Below, piece by piece: positions 35,201-51,303 of a stretch of 64,000 nucleotides of DNA (positions within the stretch are counted from its first letter, which is position 1; each line of letters begins with the position of its first letter). A model generated the notes under the pieces. The model was not told where the DNA came from, ran no database searches, and was given only the letters and a program-made list of their open reading frames with translations. Made by a program: the position numbers and the translations under genes. The stretch comes from Spizellomyces punctatus DAOM BR117 (taxonomy: Eukaryota > Chytridiomycota > Chytridiomycetes > Spizellomycetales > Spizellomycetaceae): contig NW_015971540.1 in assembly GCF_000182565.1 (NCBI RefSeq), positions 1,426,476 through 1,490,475 of the forward strand, given 5' to 3'.

Positions 35201-38200
35201 CCGCGAAGACCGCGAAGCCAAAGACTGAGCTTAGCGGGACTGAAGGATCCGCGCTGGATATTATCACAGAGCAAGGAGCTCCGTCCATGCCTACTGATGC
35301 CATCGAACTGCCTAAACCGGAGAAGGGTGATCGATTGCCGGCGGTTGTCACCATCACGGAAGACGAGCAGAGCTCCAAAACTGAGATTTCTGTCGCCGAT
35401 GTAACTGATGGAGTTGAGTCTACCACTGAGGACCAGATTGAATTCGAAAAAAGTGGTATACTGGTCACGGACGAGAATATAAGCTCGCGAGCCGAGACCG
35501 AGACTCCCGCAACAGAAGATCCGACAGCTGAATCAGCAGCTGATGTGCAACCAGGTCCATTGACCATTGAAGGAACCCCTAAAGTCAAAAGACGAGGCCG
35601 ACCTCCAAAAGTTACCAAGAGCACGCAAATCGACGTGACTGAGACCCCTGCAACAAAAGATGCGACGATTGAATCACCAAAACCTGTGGATACACCAGCC
35701 GTTGGTGAAAAAGGTCGGGGCAGTAAAAGAAGCCACCCTCCAAAGGTTGTCAACGATACGGAGGAGGATACGAGTGCAGGGGCCGTGCCAGACGATGTCA
35801 TAGTTAAAACTGCGGACATCATAGGTACAGCAGGTCTCGGTGACAACGCTCAGGTCAGAAAGCGAGGCCGGCCACCAAAGGTGACCAGGAATACGACGGA
35901 GGACATAAACTCAGCGTCGAAGGATACGATCGCTGAAGTCCGCATCGAGGCGACGGATGCATCAACCAATGATGAGAAGACTCCAGTTAGAAGGAGAGGT
36001 CGACCTCCCAAGGTTGCCAAAAACACGACAGAGGACATGAATTCACCGGCTGAGGCACCTGCAATTAAAGCTGCGACGGCTGAAGCTCCTGAATCCTTGA
36101 GTAAGTCGACTCTCAATGACAAGACTCAGGTCAGAAAAAGAGGTCGACCTCGAAAGGCTGCCACGGATATGAAGGAGGACACTTGCACCGGAGCTGAAAC
36201 TCGGACCGAAGATGTGACTGATCCATCAGTAAATTCGCCGCAACCACATGCGGAAACTGCTGATGAGCAGCGTGAAGTTGAAGGAAGAGGTCGGACGGAT
36301 AGCCCGCAGGCGACAACACTTGGCCCTCAAGCTGCTCAAGAAGAGACGGCCGCAGCAGAAAGTTCAACCACCGATTCTGTGCTCTCAGCTTCCGTAGAAA
36401 CCCGTAGCGAGCCACCTCAACCAAGAAAGAGTAGAAGAGGCGCTGCGAGAGCGAGAAAGGAGGAGACCACTGATGTGCACTCAGTGGATGCGGTATTAAA
36501 GGATCAGGCACGCTCCACTGAAGTGGTCGTTGAGCAGGAAGGAGATGATGAAACGAAGGGTGAGGCAAAGGGCAATGCCAACATCGAAACGGAACAGAAT
36601 ATGAGCGTGGAGACTGCGAACGCGATGGTACAGGAACTGGAAGTTAAAGATGCTACTGATCAAGTGATTGAACAGCCTAAAGTTGGAAGACGTGGAAGAA
36701 GGAGAAGCATGAACAAAGGAAAGCAGGGTAGCAGTCATACCGACACTGGAACTACTCGAGTTCCAGTAACAGATGAACAGCCTACCGTCCCTACCTCGAC
36801 AGAGACGGTGGCTGAACACGCGGAGGACACAGATAGGAAAGCTGCCAACGCCAAGAGCAAGGAACTCGCAAAAGAGGCGAACCTTGAACCAGTTGTTGAG
36901 ATACCTTCCGTCGAAGACTCTGCTGAGCAACCCGTTGATGCACAAGGTATCGGGAAACGACGTCGAGGCCGGGCCGCCGCAAAGGCCCAGAAGAACAGAG
37001 AGACGAGCAATGACGCAGATCTTGAACACGCATCGATCGAATGCGAAGATCACGAAACCACACCAGCAGACCCAACTGATTCGCAACCGGCACCCAAAGC
37101 TAAGTCGCGGGGAAGGGCGGTTGCAAAAAAGTCCGAAGATGTGAAAAAGGAAGAGGCCAGAAAAGAAGACGTAGAAGCTCTTTCGTTAGAGTCGGGAGAG
37201 TCAGCCCCGCCGTCCACTACGGCAGAAGTTGTTCAGCAAGACACTGAAGTTGAAGGAAAGGTGCGCGGTATGCGCAATGCCAAAGCTAGGCAACCTAAAC
37301 AACAAGAAGCGGTGGAAGCAGAGGCCGCGGACGGGTTGCAGCAAAGCACTGTGGAGTCTGTACCATCCGGCTCCACCACTGAAGATCATCAGCCGGTGGC
37401 TGTTAGACGGAAGAGGGGAAGAGCTGCTTCGAAGGCGAAAACCCTAATGGAAGAGAGCGCAGCAGTTGAAAACTCTACACCCGTCGATACTCATGCAACG
37501 GATGTGACAATCGAGCCAGTGCCGCCGTCCATTGTTCCAGAGGCCGAAGAGAAACCATCCGATGCTAGTGTAAAGGTCCGGACTAGAGCGGGTGGAAAAA
37601 GAACCAAGACCAAGGAAGGCAAGAGCGAGGACAAGACAATCCCAAATGTCGATGATGCTCCAGAATTTGTAGAAGCACAAGCTCCATCTACCCCATCAGA
37701 GATGACCAAAAAGCTTAGAGGTAGACCCGCGGCCAAAACCAAAGCCGCTGTGGAAGACTTCGGCGAGAATAATCCAAGTGAGGACGTTGCAGCGGAAGAG
37801 CCGATGCCAATTCCGACACCTGCCGATGTGGAACCTGAGCGTGCAAGAAGGGGCAGAAGAAGGGCTGCTGCTACAGAGAACAAGGCTGCAAGCGAGCAGG
37901 AGAAAGACCTCAAAGAGAATCCATCAACTCAGGCTGACACTGAAACTCAGCCTGAAGTTGAGGTTAAGGGTAAAGGCAGGGCGGTTACCAGAGCCAGAAA
38001 GGCAATGGAGGAAAGAACAGATGAAAATGCGCTGGCTGAGGCCGAGCCTATAGACCAACCGTCAATAGAACAAACCTCGCGAAAAGGCGGTTTACGACGG
38101 GCAGCTGCAAAGACCAAGACGGACAACAAACAAGTAGCAGAAGCTGATACAAAAGAGGCACCTGTGGATGACGTCCCAGATGGGAAGCGAACGACCAAGG

Positions 38201-38388
38201 GCGTCACCTCGAGAGCAAAGCAGCAAACGAGAGCATCAACCAAGGAAAATCATGACCCAAAAGCTGACACTGAAAGCAACGCGGACAGCAAACCCATATC
38301 AATTCCGACAGAATCTTTTTATGGGGCTGCTGAAGAAAAGAAAGTAACCAGAGCTACTGCGGCAAGACGGAAGAAAGCCGCGAAGTAA
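32223..38388 (+). CDS. Ki-67-like protein: FHA + MSP domain + PP1-docking segment + AT-hook repeats
   Basis: Five exons (32223-32296, 32376-32414, 32490-32574, 32645-34495, 34543-38388) join in frame to 1,964 residues. Residues ~12-112 are an FHA domain: RVVAIRKTGEDAG, ITQSDFTIGRDLSCDIKIRL, VSRVHAVLQVD and LLKNGDVIDIQGRRFRFENS. The last segment closely resembles the end of the Ki-67 FHA. Residues 134-271 form a VAP-type MSP domain. Residues 676-721 hold the Ki-67/Repo-Man PP1-docking arrangement: KGVTF (RVxF type), SPEVFDETLPINSP and RSILK (SILK type). The rest (~1000-1964) is a basic/acidic repeat region with RGRPPK AT-hook cores. Known Ki-67 coats mitotic chromosomes and recruits PP1. A similar role here is inferred. 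The MSP domain is not part of animal Ki-67. It is divergent from the Ham1-family gene. Confidence 0.85.
35580..38380 (+). repeat. Degenerate in-frame repeats with AT-hook cores (inside Ki-67-like gene)
   Basis: The region encodes an irregular repeat of roughly 60-80 residues. Each unit has an acidic Thr/Glu/Ala-rich part followed by a basic [KR]RGR[PA] core. Four cores are full AT-hook type: RRGRPPKV near 35590, KRGRPPKV near 35860, RRGRPPKV near 35995 and KRGRPRKA near 36136. A degenerate copy (SKRSHPPKV) lies near 35725. Later units lose the prolines but keep RGR (for example near 36690, 36960, 37105, 37410, 37710, 37845 and 37975). AT hooks bind the minor groove of AT-rich DNA. Confidence 0.8.
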
Positions 38389-38803
38389 TTATTTTTTGTA
38401 AACTGCCAAAGTGGGAGCCTTCCTTTGTAGTAGGCACTGGCCATTTTTGGTATCTCTTCCTAAACTACCGACATGTGATGTATATAACATAGTTTTTCTT
38501 TTGTCGAGGTGCTTTTGCATGTGATCAGGACAAATTGATCGTTGGATTGGAATTATGCCTCGGTGACCTGCTATATAGTAATCGGAATAGCTAGATTAGA
38601 CTTTGCCGTGACGCAGTCAAAGTCCCATAGCTGACGAGATACGAACGCTGCATATTCGCAGCAGATCTGCCCACAGTTGCGCTTCCGGTGTGATAGCCTC
38701 TGCAAGCTAGTCAATCGGCGAGCTGCGGCCGAAAGCTGGGGTAGGACGTTGAATGCTTGTTGCGGTCCGAAAGAACCCGGAGAGAGCCGGCACGCAGGAC
38801 TCG
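38389..38803. other. Intergenic region between convergent Ki-67-like gene and POP5
   Basis: I see nothing coding here. The two genes converge, so the region should hold both 3' untranslated regions and polyadenylation signals. Confidence 0.55.
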
Positions 38804-39253
38804 TCAAATTTCCAACGCCATGATGTCTTCATGAGCCTTTTTCACAAGGGCATCCACCATGGTCACGTCCAACACGCCCTTCTTCACCATCATCTCCAAA
38901 GCTTCCCTATCCCGCTTGAGGGCCACCTGTTGAACACTCTTTATCGTCCCACCCAAGTGAACCACACAAAAGATACATGGTCTGTTCCTAATCTTTGTGA
39001 TAAACGATAAGGCCGCCCACAGCATTTGATACGACTCTCTTGCGCAGCGTATAATGCCCGTTTGCGTGTGAGGCGAGTAGTATTTTACTGTGAAGGACGC
39101 GATCCCTATCCCATAATCTCCAAAGTTGAGTTCTAAGCTGTCTTTGAGAGAATTGTTAATCGTCCCCCCGTTGATCGCAGTGTCCACCGACGGCGGCGTC
39201 GAAGGATCAAAGTGGAGATTGAAGAGGAGGTAGCGGTTCTTTAGGCGGACCAT
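38804..39253 (-). CDS. POP5: RNase P/MRP protein subunit Pop5
   Basis: Pop5 is a conserved core protein of RNase P (tRNA 5' processing) and RNase MRP (rRNA processing). The single exon from ATG 39253 encodes 149 residues, starting MVRLKNRYLLFNLHFDPSTP, a start shared by the family. It continues LELNFGDYGIGIASFTVKYY, TGIIRCARESYQMLWAALSF and CIFCVVHLGGTIKSVQQVAL. RCxxExYQxxWxALxFI and the HVGGTI-like HLGGTI are Pop5 signatures. The frame remains open upstream to 39451, but that extension lacks family similarity. It is divergent from lipin. Confidence 0.92.
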   Translation of the reverse strand: MVRLKNRYLLFNLHFDPSTPPSVDTAINGGTINNSLKDSLELNFGDYGIGIASFTVKYYSPHTQTGIIRCARESYQMLWAALSFITKIRNRPCIFCVVHLGGTIKSVQQVALKRDREALEMMVKKGVLDVTMVDALVKKAHEDIMALEI

Positions 39254-39624
39254 CCCGAAGATTTCCAGATCTTCCTTCCTTGGCAAAGTCGGCCGTTCGC
39301 AAGTCGCTGCCTGCGAATCGATGAGATCATGTGATTCCTGCTCGGAATGGTTAAATGACTCACCCAAGCAAGCGTCCCGCCAGGTTCCGACTCCCGCAAA
39401 CAGCCAACGCAACGTTTTCCCCATTTCATTTTCGTCATTCCAATTTGGCACGGCCTCAATCTACGACTGGAATTTGGGTTACAAAGCTACATCTTGTCAC
39501 CTTTCCTTCTCTGCGGGAATTTGGGTGAATTGGTTTGGCCTTGTTTCTGGCAAATGGACATTTAAAGACTTGAAGCCTCATTACCAAAAACGAAGACTGT
39601 TATTCCTGTAAACACCAAGGAAAA
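39254..39624. other. Shared upstream region of POP5 and lipin
   Basis: This is the head-to-head intergenic region. Part of it is covered by the in-frame but unlikely N-terminal extension of POP5 (to 39451). I see no further gene. Confidence 0.5.
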
Positions 39625-42600
39625 ATGACTTCTGTCGTTGCATTCGCCGCTGGAAAGGTATGTATCGTTGGACCTTGTCTCAGCCTCCGTCAAGCTGAAC
39701 ACTCTTCTTGGACCCTTCTCCCTCGGGTTTCATTGACAGGTGGTCTCGGCCGTCAGCACCGTCAGCGCCTTCTACAGCGAGGTCAACCCAGCTACATTAT
39801 CTGGTGCCATCGATGTCGTAGTGGTACAGCACCCAGATGGCGAACTGGTGTGCTCCCCGTTTCACGTGAGATTTGGCAAGCTCAAGCTTTTGCGGCCCCA
39901 CGATAAGGCGGTCGAGGTTAGCATCAATGGCAGGCCAACCGACCTTCTTATGAAGGTCGGAGAAGCCGGCGAAGCTTTCTTTGTCGTTGAGACGGATAAT
40001 CCGGTTCCCTCTGAATATGCGACTTCGCCAATCCAGCAACCATTGAAGCACGAGGTATGTGATAGGTCGTCAGACATAAACAATCCTTTATTTATGTTCA
40101 TATCTCGTGATTCATTATAGGTGAATGTTGAACCTCTTGACCTAAACGCCACGACTATCCCGGAGACCGCCGCTGCTAACGGCGAACCCATCACACCCAC
40201 TGGTATGCCTCGCTCAAGTACGAGACTGGAACGTAGCGGTGTTCTTAATTCTTTTGCCGTATGTCTTTAGCGAACGGCTATGTCAGTGCCCATGGATCAG
40301 GTACTTGTCAAAGGCTAGGTACTGATTATCAACCGCTTTGATAATTAATGGCTTTGACAGATATTGGTGAGGACGAATACCCAGTCACAGACGCCAGCCA
40401 GGGCGCCACTGCTGGGTCAATCGAGAATAGACAGAATGGAGACAGGCTAAACACGTCAGAGGCTCATGCCAAGCCTGCGTCATCGAAAGCTTCCGCGAAG
40501 GGATCAGAGCTACCCATCGACGCGGACGATGTTGTTCAAGCGTTTCCCCACGATGCTCACCTATTTGGGATTATTCCGGAAAATGAGAAAAGGACATTCA
40601 ACGAGCAAAGGGACTAAAACCAAGACAGGGGATCAACTCCACCCGCAACAGAATGCCCTGCTGAATGGAGCCACTTCTGACAGCAACACGGACACAAGCA
40701 GGCATCTTCGGCGATCATCCAAATCTTCAGGGAAAACAAAAGGATCGGACCGCCCCATTGATGCAGAGGACGTAACACAATCGTTTGCCGCTGATGCCCA
40801 TCTTGTCGGTATGGTGCAGGGGGAAAACGACAAGGACCCGAATCAAGATGGAGTCGTGGAAACAGCTCCATCCGTAGTGGACGAATCTGATCCAGTAGGT
40901 GCCAGTTTGGGGAGCGAGTCTAAGCAAGTGGATATAGAGAGGTCGACGACTGTACATATCAGAACTATTGATGAGATCAATCTGGACGGCTCTATCTTCA
41001 CTTCGCAGGTCGTATCCGTCGAAGCCGAAGAAACTCAAAAGCCCACCAAAGCTGAGCAACCTGCGGAAACTCCTGCGTCTTTGGCCCAAGCAAGCCCACA
41101 GACAGCCGCGGCTCTGCCAGAGATCCTGGTGGAGAGTCATGCTCCCAGCGCATTACCCACACCCAGCTCTGGTAAATCTTCGTTCGAAGGCTTGCTTTTA
41201 TCTGTTTTCAAAATCCGTTTAATCAATTATATTCCATTGTTTATTTAAGTTCTGACCGACGACCCAATGGTTAAGACCGCCAAGAACGTAAACGCCGCTC
41301 TCGGATCACATGTTCCCGTTGTTCCCCTTCACGCACATGTGCTCTCTACATCGAAACTTTCTAAACCGCCGGTGCCGCAAGTGGAACTGGAAAAGCCCAA
41401 ATTGCCCCATTCAAAGTCCCTCCCTTTCGCAGCGGATTCTGGTGAGCTGAAACGTGGCGGCCATAGTCGAGCATCGTCAATGCAGATGATTCAGGAAGTC
41501 TCTGCAGACAATGGTATGCAATGCACCGGTCATGGGATTTGGGAGAGAAATACTCATGTTTGTTGCCCAGGTACTACTGTTATAGTGACTGAGAACGAGG
41601 AAGGCACACAGTATGTCCTTGTTGCGGCACAGTTATTTGACATTAGTTAATCGGATTGATTTGTAGAATGCCGGGAGGTTATATTAAGCGAGCTAATACA
41701 GGCCCCTTAAGTGACACCGAAGTCGAGGTTTGTTCATCCATCCATGCAAGCAACCATCGAATATTTAGACTTCTAAATTCACATGCGCATGCATCATTCA
41801 CTAGTATAAGGACTATGAGGCAGAAAAGAAGGAGCAGAGAAGGCGAGGATGGAGTTGGCGATGGGGCGGCTTGCCCAAAAAGAACGCGGACGATAAGGCG
41901 GATGACGCAGAGACTCCGCTGCGAAGAGATAGAACAAAGAGCGCTGAACCCCTATCATCTATGTCGGTCGATGAAAAAGTCAACAGCTATTTGGCAGGCT
42001 TGCCAAATCGGTCGTTTTCCCCTGACAGGGCAGGATCCCCTGAACTTGTTTCGGAACCTGCTCAATCACCCGAACCTGCTGCTGTACCCCATGAGTCAGA
42101 CCTTGCCAATGGACCCGAGGTGCCTTTGAGCTTTGCTTTTAATGCTGATGTGGACATGGAGATGTCACTTTGTGGATATGACAAAATGCGCTCTGTTCAG
42201 CCAGAGGTAGGGCTGAGGGGGACTATAACAGCTTGGAAAGAGTGTGAGATGCTCATCCCGATCATCTGTCATAGGAAGGGGAAGAGTTATTCCAAAAGAA
42301 TCTCATCACCTTTGAGTCATTCTGTAAAAACCCAGAATTGTTGATGGACCCGAATTTGGTGTTCAGGATCAACGGCAAGTAAGTATCACATCATATCTAT
42401 TCCGCTTCTGATGTGGATCAGATTACAAATGCACTCTTCAGTTACTACAGCTGGGCGATGGCGGGCCCAATGCTCATGGCCAACATAGCGTTCAAGAAAC
42501 CTCTTCCGGAGGACCTTGTACAACGGCTTGCCCAACAGCAGGGACCAGGCCAAGCGACCGCTGACAATCGTCGGTACAGTTTCAACCAATTGAAGTCATG

Positions 42601-44301
42601 GTGGAGCAGGTCTTCGTCCAGCAAAATTACCAACATCGATCCGGTAATCTTCTGTCGCGCACTTGATTAGAATCAGGCAGGCGTGCTCACTTGAATTGTC
42701 GTATACAATAGGAGGGCAAAGTAAAAGTAGAGACCGATGTCAAACTGGAGCGGAAAGAAAAGGCAACCGTTCCACAGGAGCCTCCTAAGCAACCTGAATC
42801 GCCTGTGCAGGAACAGAAATTTCCTGCCAAGTTTGCCAAATCGTTGCGATTGACATCTGAGCAACTGGTAGTTGTGCTTTAGACGTCGACATGGTAATCT
42901 CACTTTCTAATATTCGTTCATTTTGCAGAAACACCTCAATTTGAATAAAGGAGCAAACACTATCACCTTCTCTGTCAACCAAGGAGGCGCAAGCGTTTCT
43001 GCCAAACTCTTCCTCTATGACTATACCTGTAAGATTGTGATTTCTGATATCGATGGTACAATTACCAAGTAAGCAGAATCGTCCATGGTGAACATTTTCA
43101 GTCTGTCATTAACCGATACTTACTTCTAGGTCTGATGCTCTTGGGCACATTTTCACAATGGTCGGAAAGGATTGGACCCACTTGGGGATTGCCAGTCTGT
43201 ACACCAACATTAGAAAGAACGGGTACCACATACTGTATCTGACATCTCGGGCCATTGGACAGGTATGGTGCACATTCAGCGCCTGGCAGTTAACAAATTG
43301 GCTAATATTATTGTCCCATTCTGCAGGCTGGTTCCACACGAGAATATCTTGCCAAAGTAGAACAGGGAGGCTATCAGCTTCCCGAAGGGCCTGTCATCAT
43401 GTCACCTGATCGGCTCTTTGCCTCTTTCCATCGGTACGTGGGGCATGGACTGGTACTCTGAGTGCTCTTTCAATGTTTAACTCTTTCCATAGTGAGGTCA
43501 TCCTACGCAAACCTGAAGAGTTCAAAATGGCGTGTCTGCGTGACATCAAACGCTTATTTGGAGATAGGACGCCGTTCTATGCTGGATTTGGAAATCGAAT
43601 CACGGTATGTAAAGTGTAAGATATTATTGGTTCGATTGACGATGAGTCTCAATTATGTTATTGGAATCGATAGGACGCACTATCATATAGAAGTGTAGAT
43701 GTCCCATCGTCGCGTATTTTCACAATTGACCCAGCCGGAGACGTAAAGCTAGAGTTGTTGGCTGAGTACAAGTCTTCGTAAGTATTAAAACAGATCTTGT
43801 TGCGTTTTGAGAGTTCCAACTAATTGGAATACGCTGTCACAGATACGTCAAACTGAACGATATTGTTGACCAAATATTTCGTATGTGCTCTGAGAATATT
43901 TACTCTTCATATTTAAACTTGCCTAATTACAGTTGTAACTCTCTCCAGCCCCTATAAACGGTGGTGGCCTCGTCACTCCAGAGTTCAATGACTGGAACTA
44001 TTGGAAGAGTGACTTGCCTCATATTGAGCTCCCTGGTGAAGCCAGTACTGACGCAGAGATGGAAGCCAAACAGGAAGAGGAGGTTGATGAAGAGCTAGAC
44101 GATGAATATGAAGATTCCGATGACGTGTCAGAATTCTACGAAGAGGACGAAGAGGAGGAGGCTGATACAGGAGGATCAACTGCGGATGCGGCCAAGCTTG
44201 CGGATGCCATGCCAGTATCCGATAATGCGGCTGATACTGCCGTAAAGGCTTTGGAGGAGCAAGTTGAAGAGGAGGAAGATCCGGGTGCTTGGCGAGGTTA
44301 A
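39625..44301 (+). CDS. PAH1: Lipin-type phosphatidate phosphatase
   Basis: Lipin/Pah1 dephosphorylates phosphatidate to diacylglycerol at the ER and nuclear membrane, controlling triacylglycerol versus phospholipid synthesis. The N-terminal lipin domain reads across introns as [36 protein letters not shown] and [14 protein letters not shown], then [21 protein letters not shown] long disordered middle with many small exons follows. The C-terminal catalytic domain has [20 protein letters not shown] with the DIDGT (DxDxT) catalytic motif. Downstream are [55 protein letters not shown] and the [14 protein letters not shown] segment. It ends with an acidic tail ([16 protein letters not shown]). Acidic tails in yeast Pah1 bind Nem1-Spo7, and a similar role here is inferred. 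More than ten introns are present and not every junction was resolved. Confidence 0.94.
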
Positions 44302-44578
44302 CTTTGAGGATATGAACTTTAGCTGGACGATGAAAATAGAAGTTCTATGATATTTGGAAAGGGACACTATATAGAGGGGTGTATGGGGATGATATAGCGA
44401 GTCGCATTAACGTCCATGTTTAATAGAAGTTTAGCTTATAGCGTTTGAGTAATTCAGTCAACCAAGAGCATTAGAAAAACTTTCAAAGTTTTGTTGATTA
44501 TAGTAGCGAAAGAATTATATAATACAGAGCAAGAAGGCGAAACGTTACGCCAGACAATAGAATCTTGAGCACTCTATC

Positions 44579-44678
44579 NNNNNNNNNNNNNNNNNNNNNN
44601 NNNNNNNNNNNNNNNNNNNNNNNNNNNNNNNNNNNNNNNNNNNNNNNNNNNNNNNNNNNNNNNNNNNNNNNNNNNNNN
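44579..44678. other. Scaffold gap (100 N)
   Basis: A second run of exactly 100 N lies between the 3' ends of lipin (plus) and the SPT small subunit (minus). The flanks 44302-44578 and 44679-44748 show no coding exon, so the gap probably removes only intergenic sequence. Confidence 0.99.
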
Positions 44679-44748
44679 GCGAACAAGATTCACGAGAAAC
44701 CGGCACTTTTAAACAGGCAGTTAAAAGCTTTCGGGAGACAGGTAGTAT

Positions 44749-45027
44749 CTAGCCTTGGCAACAAGGTCTTGGGCACCCGAAAGGCAGGTATGCGTAAACA
44801 GTATACAACGTCATGCAAACAAAGAGGAGGACAACAGTATCTAGAGTGAAACAAATGGATGTCGGTGAGTGTGGAACCCAACAATGCTTGCTGGAGCGCA
44901 TTAACTCACTAAAGATGGCCTTTTCCCACGGTTCCATCATGTAGAGACCAAAGGTCCATTCATACTGACGAACTTTTAGCGAAAAGTACGAGCGTGGTCT
45001 AGCAAGGATGGAGGACGAGGATGCCAT
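44749..45027 (-). CDS. Serine palmitoyltransferase small subunit (SPTSSA-like)
   Basis: The small subunit activates serine palmitoyltransferase, the first enzyme of sphingolipid synthesis, in the ER membrane. Two exons (45027-44910 and 44840-44749) join in frame to 69 residues. The joined sequence reads YEWTFGLYMMEPWEKAIFNT, then VVLLFVCMTLYTVYAYLP. The MxEPWE motif followed by one membrane helix ending TLYTxYxxLP is diagnostic of the animal/fungal SPTSS family, and human SPTSSA is of similar size. The remaining tail (FGCPRPCCQG) is Cys-rich. It is head-to-head with the acyltransferase gene. Confidence 0.87.
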   Translation of the reverse strand: MASSSSILARPRSYFSLKVRQYEWTFGLYMMEPWEKAIFSELMRSSKHCWVPHSPTSICFTLDTVVLLFVCMTLYTVYAYLPFGCPRPCCQG

Positions 45028-45421
45028 GGCGAGTTGCTAATGGAACAAGATCCCCCCGTTGGTTGGCCCACAGCTCTTTCCAAAACTTGGCTGCGGGTCA
45101 AAATTCAAGCCTTGATGACATAAGCGTACCGCGTCTCAAAAAATTGACAGGGGGCTTAGTAAAGGGTAAATTCGGCAAAACACGCCATCGCGCCTCACGT
45201 GTTTTTAATCATGTGGCCGATTCGTGGGGCTTAGTAGCCTTGCTGTCACATGCCAACGTTCCGATCGAGGGATTTGGGCGGAACCCAACTTTTTGAACGG
45301 CTAGCGCTTTTTTGCCAAGGAACTTGGGGGGATTTTAAACATTTCATCGACGGGATTTTTGGCTTGTTTTGGTGAGCGAATTTCCAATTCTTCTTGGCGG
45401 TGACAAGTGTCTCCACTGAGC
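45028..45421. other. Shared upstream region of SPT small subunit and acyltransferase
   Basis: A head-to-head intergenic region of about 390 bp between two lipid-synthesis genes. I find no further coding exon. It includes the 5' untranslated regions of both genes. Confidence 0.5.
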
Positions 45422-46624
45422 ATGACAAAGACGACGCGAAAGACCGAGACAGCCAGCCGCCTCATGACGCTCCTTGCCCGACCTCAAGCTCCTGCGTTGG
45501 CCGCGGGAGCCCTCATATTCCTCATCCTCTTTCGACGCTCGAGCCGGTTCCGCTTCTTTGCAAGAATGTTTGGGTTCATCTTTACCATGGCCATCTCTTG
45601 CATCGTTGGGATCACAGTCGCTCCTGTTATGTGGCTTTTGGGAAAACCTGGGCTGACAAACTATGTTGTTGCACGGACGTTTGCGCTCATTGGCCCACAC
45701 TTTTGTGGGCTGAAATTCAAGGTGGAGGGAAAAGAACATCTCAAGAACACTCCCATGCCGGCTGTCTTTGTCTGTAATCATCAGAGCTCGCTGGATCTAT
45801 TGGCAATGTCAGTGGTGATATTGCTTTTTGGACGCGTTCAGTTGTAAGGTGTTTTAACCATGGATGTTGTTGATCGACAGGGGCGCCATTTTGCCAAAGA
45901 ATGTCGTCGTGATGGGCAAAAAGTCAATAAAATACGTCCCGCTACTCGGCTGGTTCAGTACGTAGTTGAATTGTCTGATAATTGTTGATCTTGAGATTGA
46001 CTATTTGATCATCATCACAACAGTGGCTCTCGGTAACAATGTGTTTATTGACCGCAAGAATCGCGGACACGCATTGGAGACAATGGCAAAGGTGGCAGTC
46101 TATCTCAAGGAACACAAGGTAAACCTACATCCGATTTCGATATATCAAAATGCCACTCCAGATCTGATCATGTACCATCACTGGCAGTATGGGCTGTGGC
46201 TCTTCCCGGAAGGCACGCGGTCCCACCAAACAGACGACTCGCTACTTCCGTTCAAAAAGGGAGCATTCCATTTGGCCGTTCAGGGACAGATTCCTGTCAT
46301 TCCCATTGTGTTTTCCACCTATTACCCTTGTTACCATCAGAAGAACCAGATTTTTGAACCTGGAGTGGTTACCATAAAAGGTTAGTAGTCCTCTTGAGCA
46401 TCCGTCTCAGTATAGTCAAACTGCTGTGCACGTCTTCTAAACTTCACTTGCGCCACCCAGTTCTGCCACCGATTCCAACCACAGGCCTTGAAACCGCCAA
46501 TGTCGACGACTTGCTTGCAAAAACCCGAGATACCATGGCTGAGGCTCTCAAAGGCATCAAGACTAAACCAACTGGTTCCGTCTTACCACCAATATCAGCG
46601 GACTCTGCCAAAAAACTAGAATAG
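45422..46624 (+). CDS. SLC1: 1-acyl-sn-glycerol-3-phosphate acyltransferase
   Basis: The enzyme acylates lysophosphatidate to phosphatidate in the ER membrane. ATG 45422 gives a basic N-terminus, then membrane helices (ALAAGALIFLILF, FGFIFTMAISCIVGITVAPV). The catalytic motif FVCNHQSSLDLLAM (NHxxxxD) is followed across introns by VVVMGKKSIKYVPLLGWF, GNNVFIDRKNR, the glycerol-phosphate binding LWLFPEGTRSHQTDD (FPEGTR) and IPVIPIVFSTYYP. The C-terminus is soluble and ends at 46624. The motif order and spacing match the AGPAT/PlsC family. Its product is the substrate of lipin two genes away. Confidence 0.93.
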
Positions 46625-46865
46625 AATCGGCACATTTCTTTTCAAGATGTTTATACCATGGTGGTCACGACTGGAATACCTCATCATACTCCCTATGTAA
46701 ACGTTCGCGAGATAATCAAGTTGTGGAAAGGGTGCTTGTTTCGTACGGCGTGGGTTCTTTCCTACGCAAATTTTATTGCCTAACAAATAGATGCTATTTT
46801 ATCTTAGTTCCCTTGCTTGCTATATCTACACATGGTTCTATATAATATATGGCTTTAACAGATCG

Positions 46866-51303
<4,438 letters not shown>

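Noticed and set aside
34977-35846. 289-codon minus-strand reading frame, Ser/Val-rich
   Set aside because: It is antisense to the acidic/basic repeat region of the Ki-67-like gene and has a low-complexity shadow composition.
39254-39451. N-terminal extension of POP5
   Set aside because: The family start MVRLKNRYLL is at 39253; the upstream part has no family similarity.
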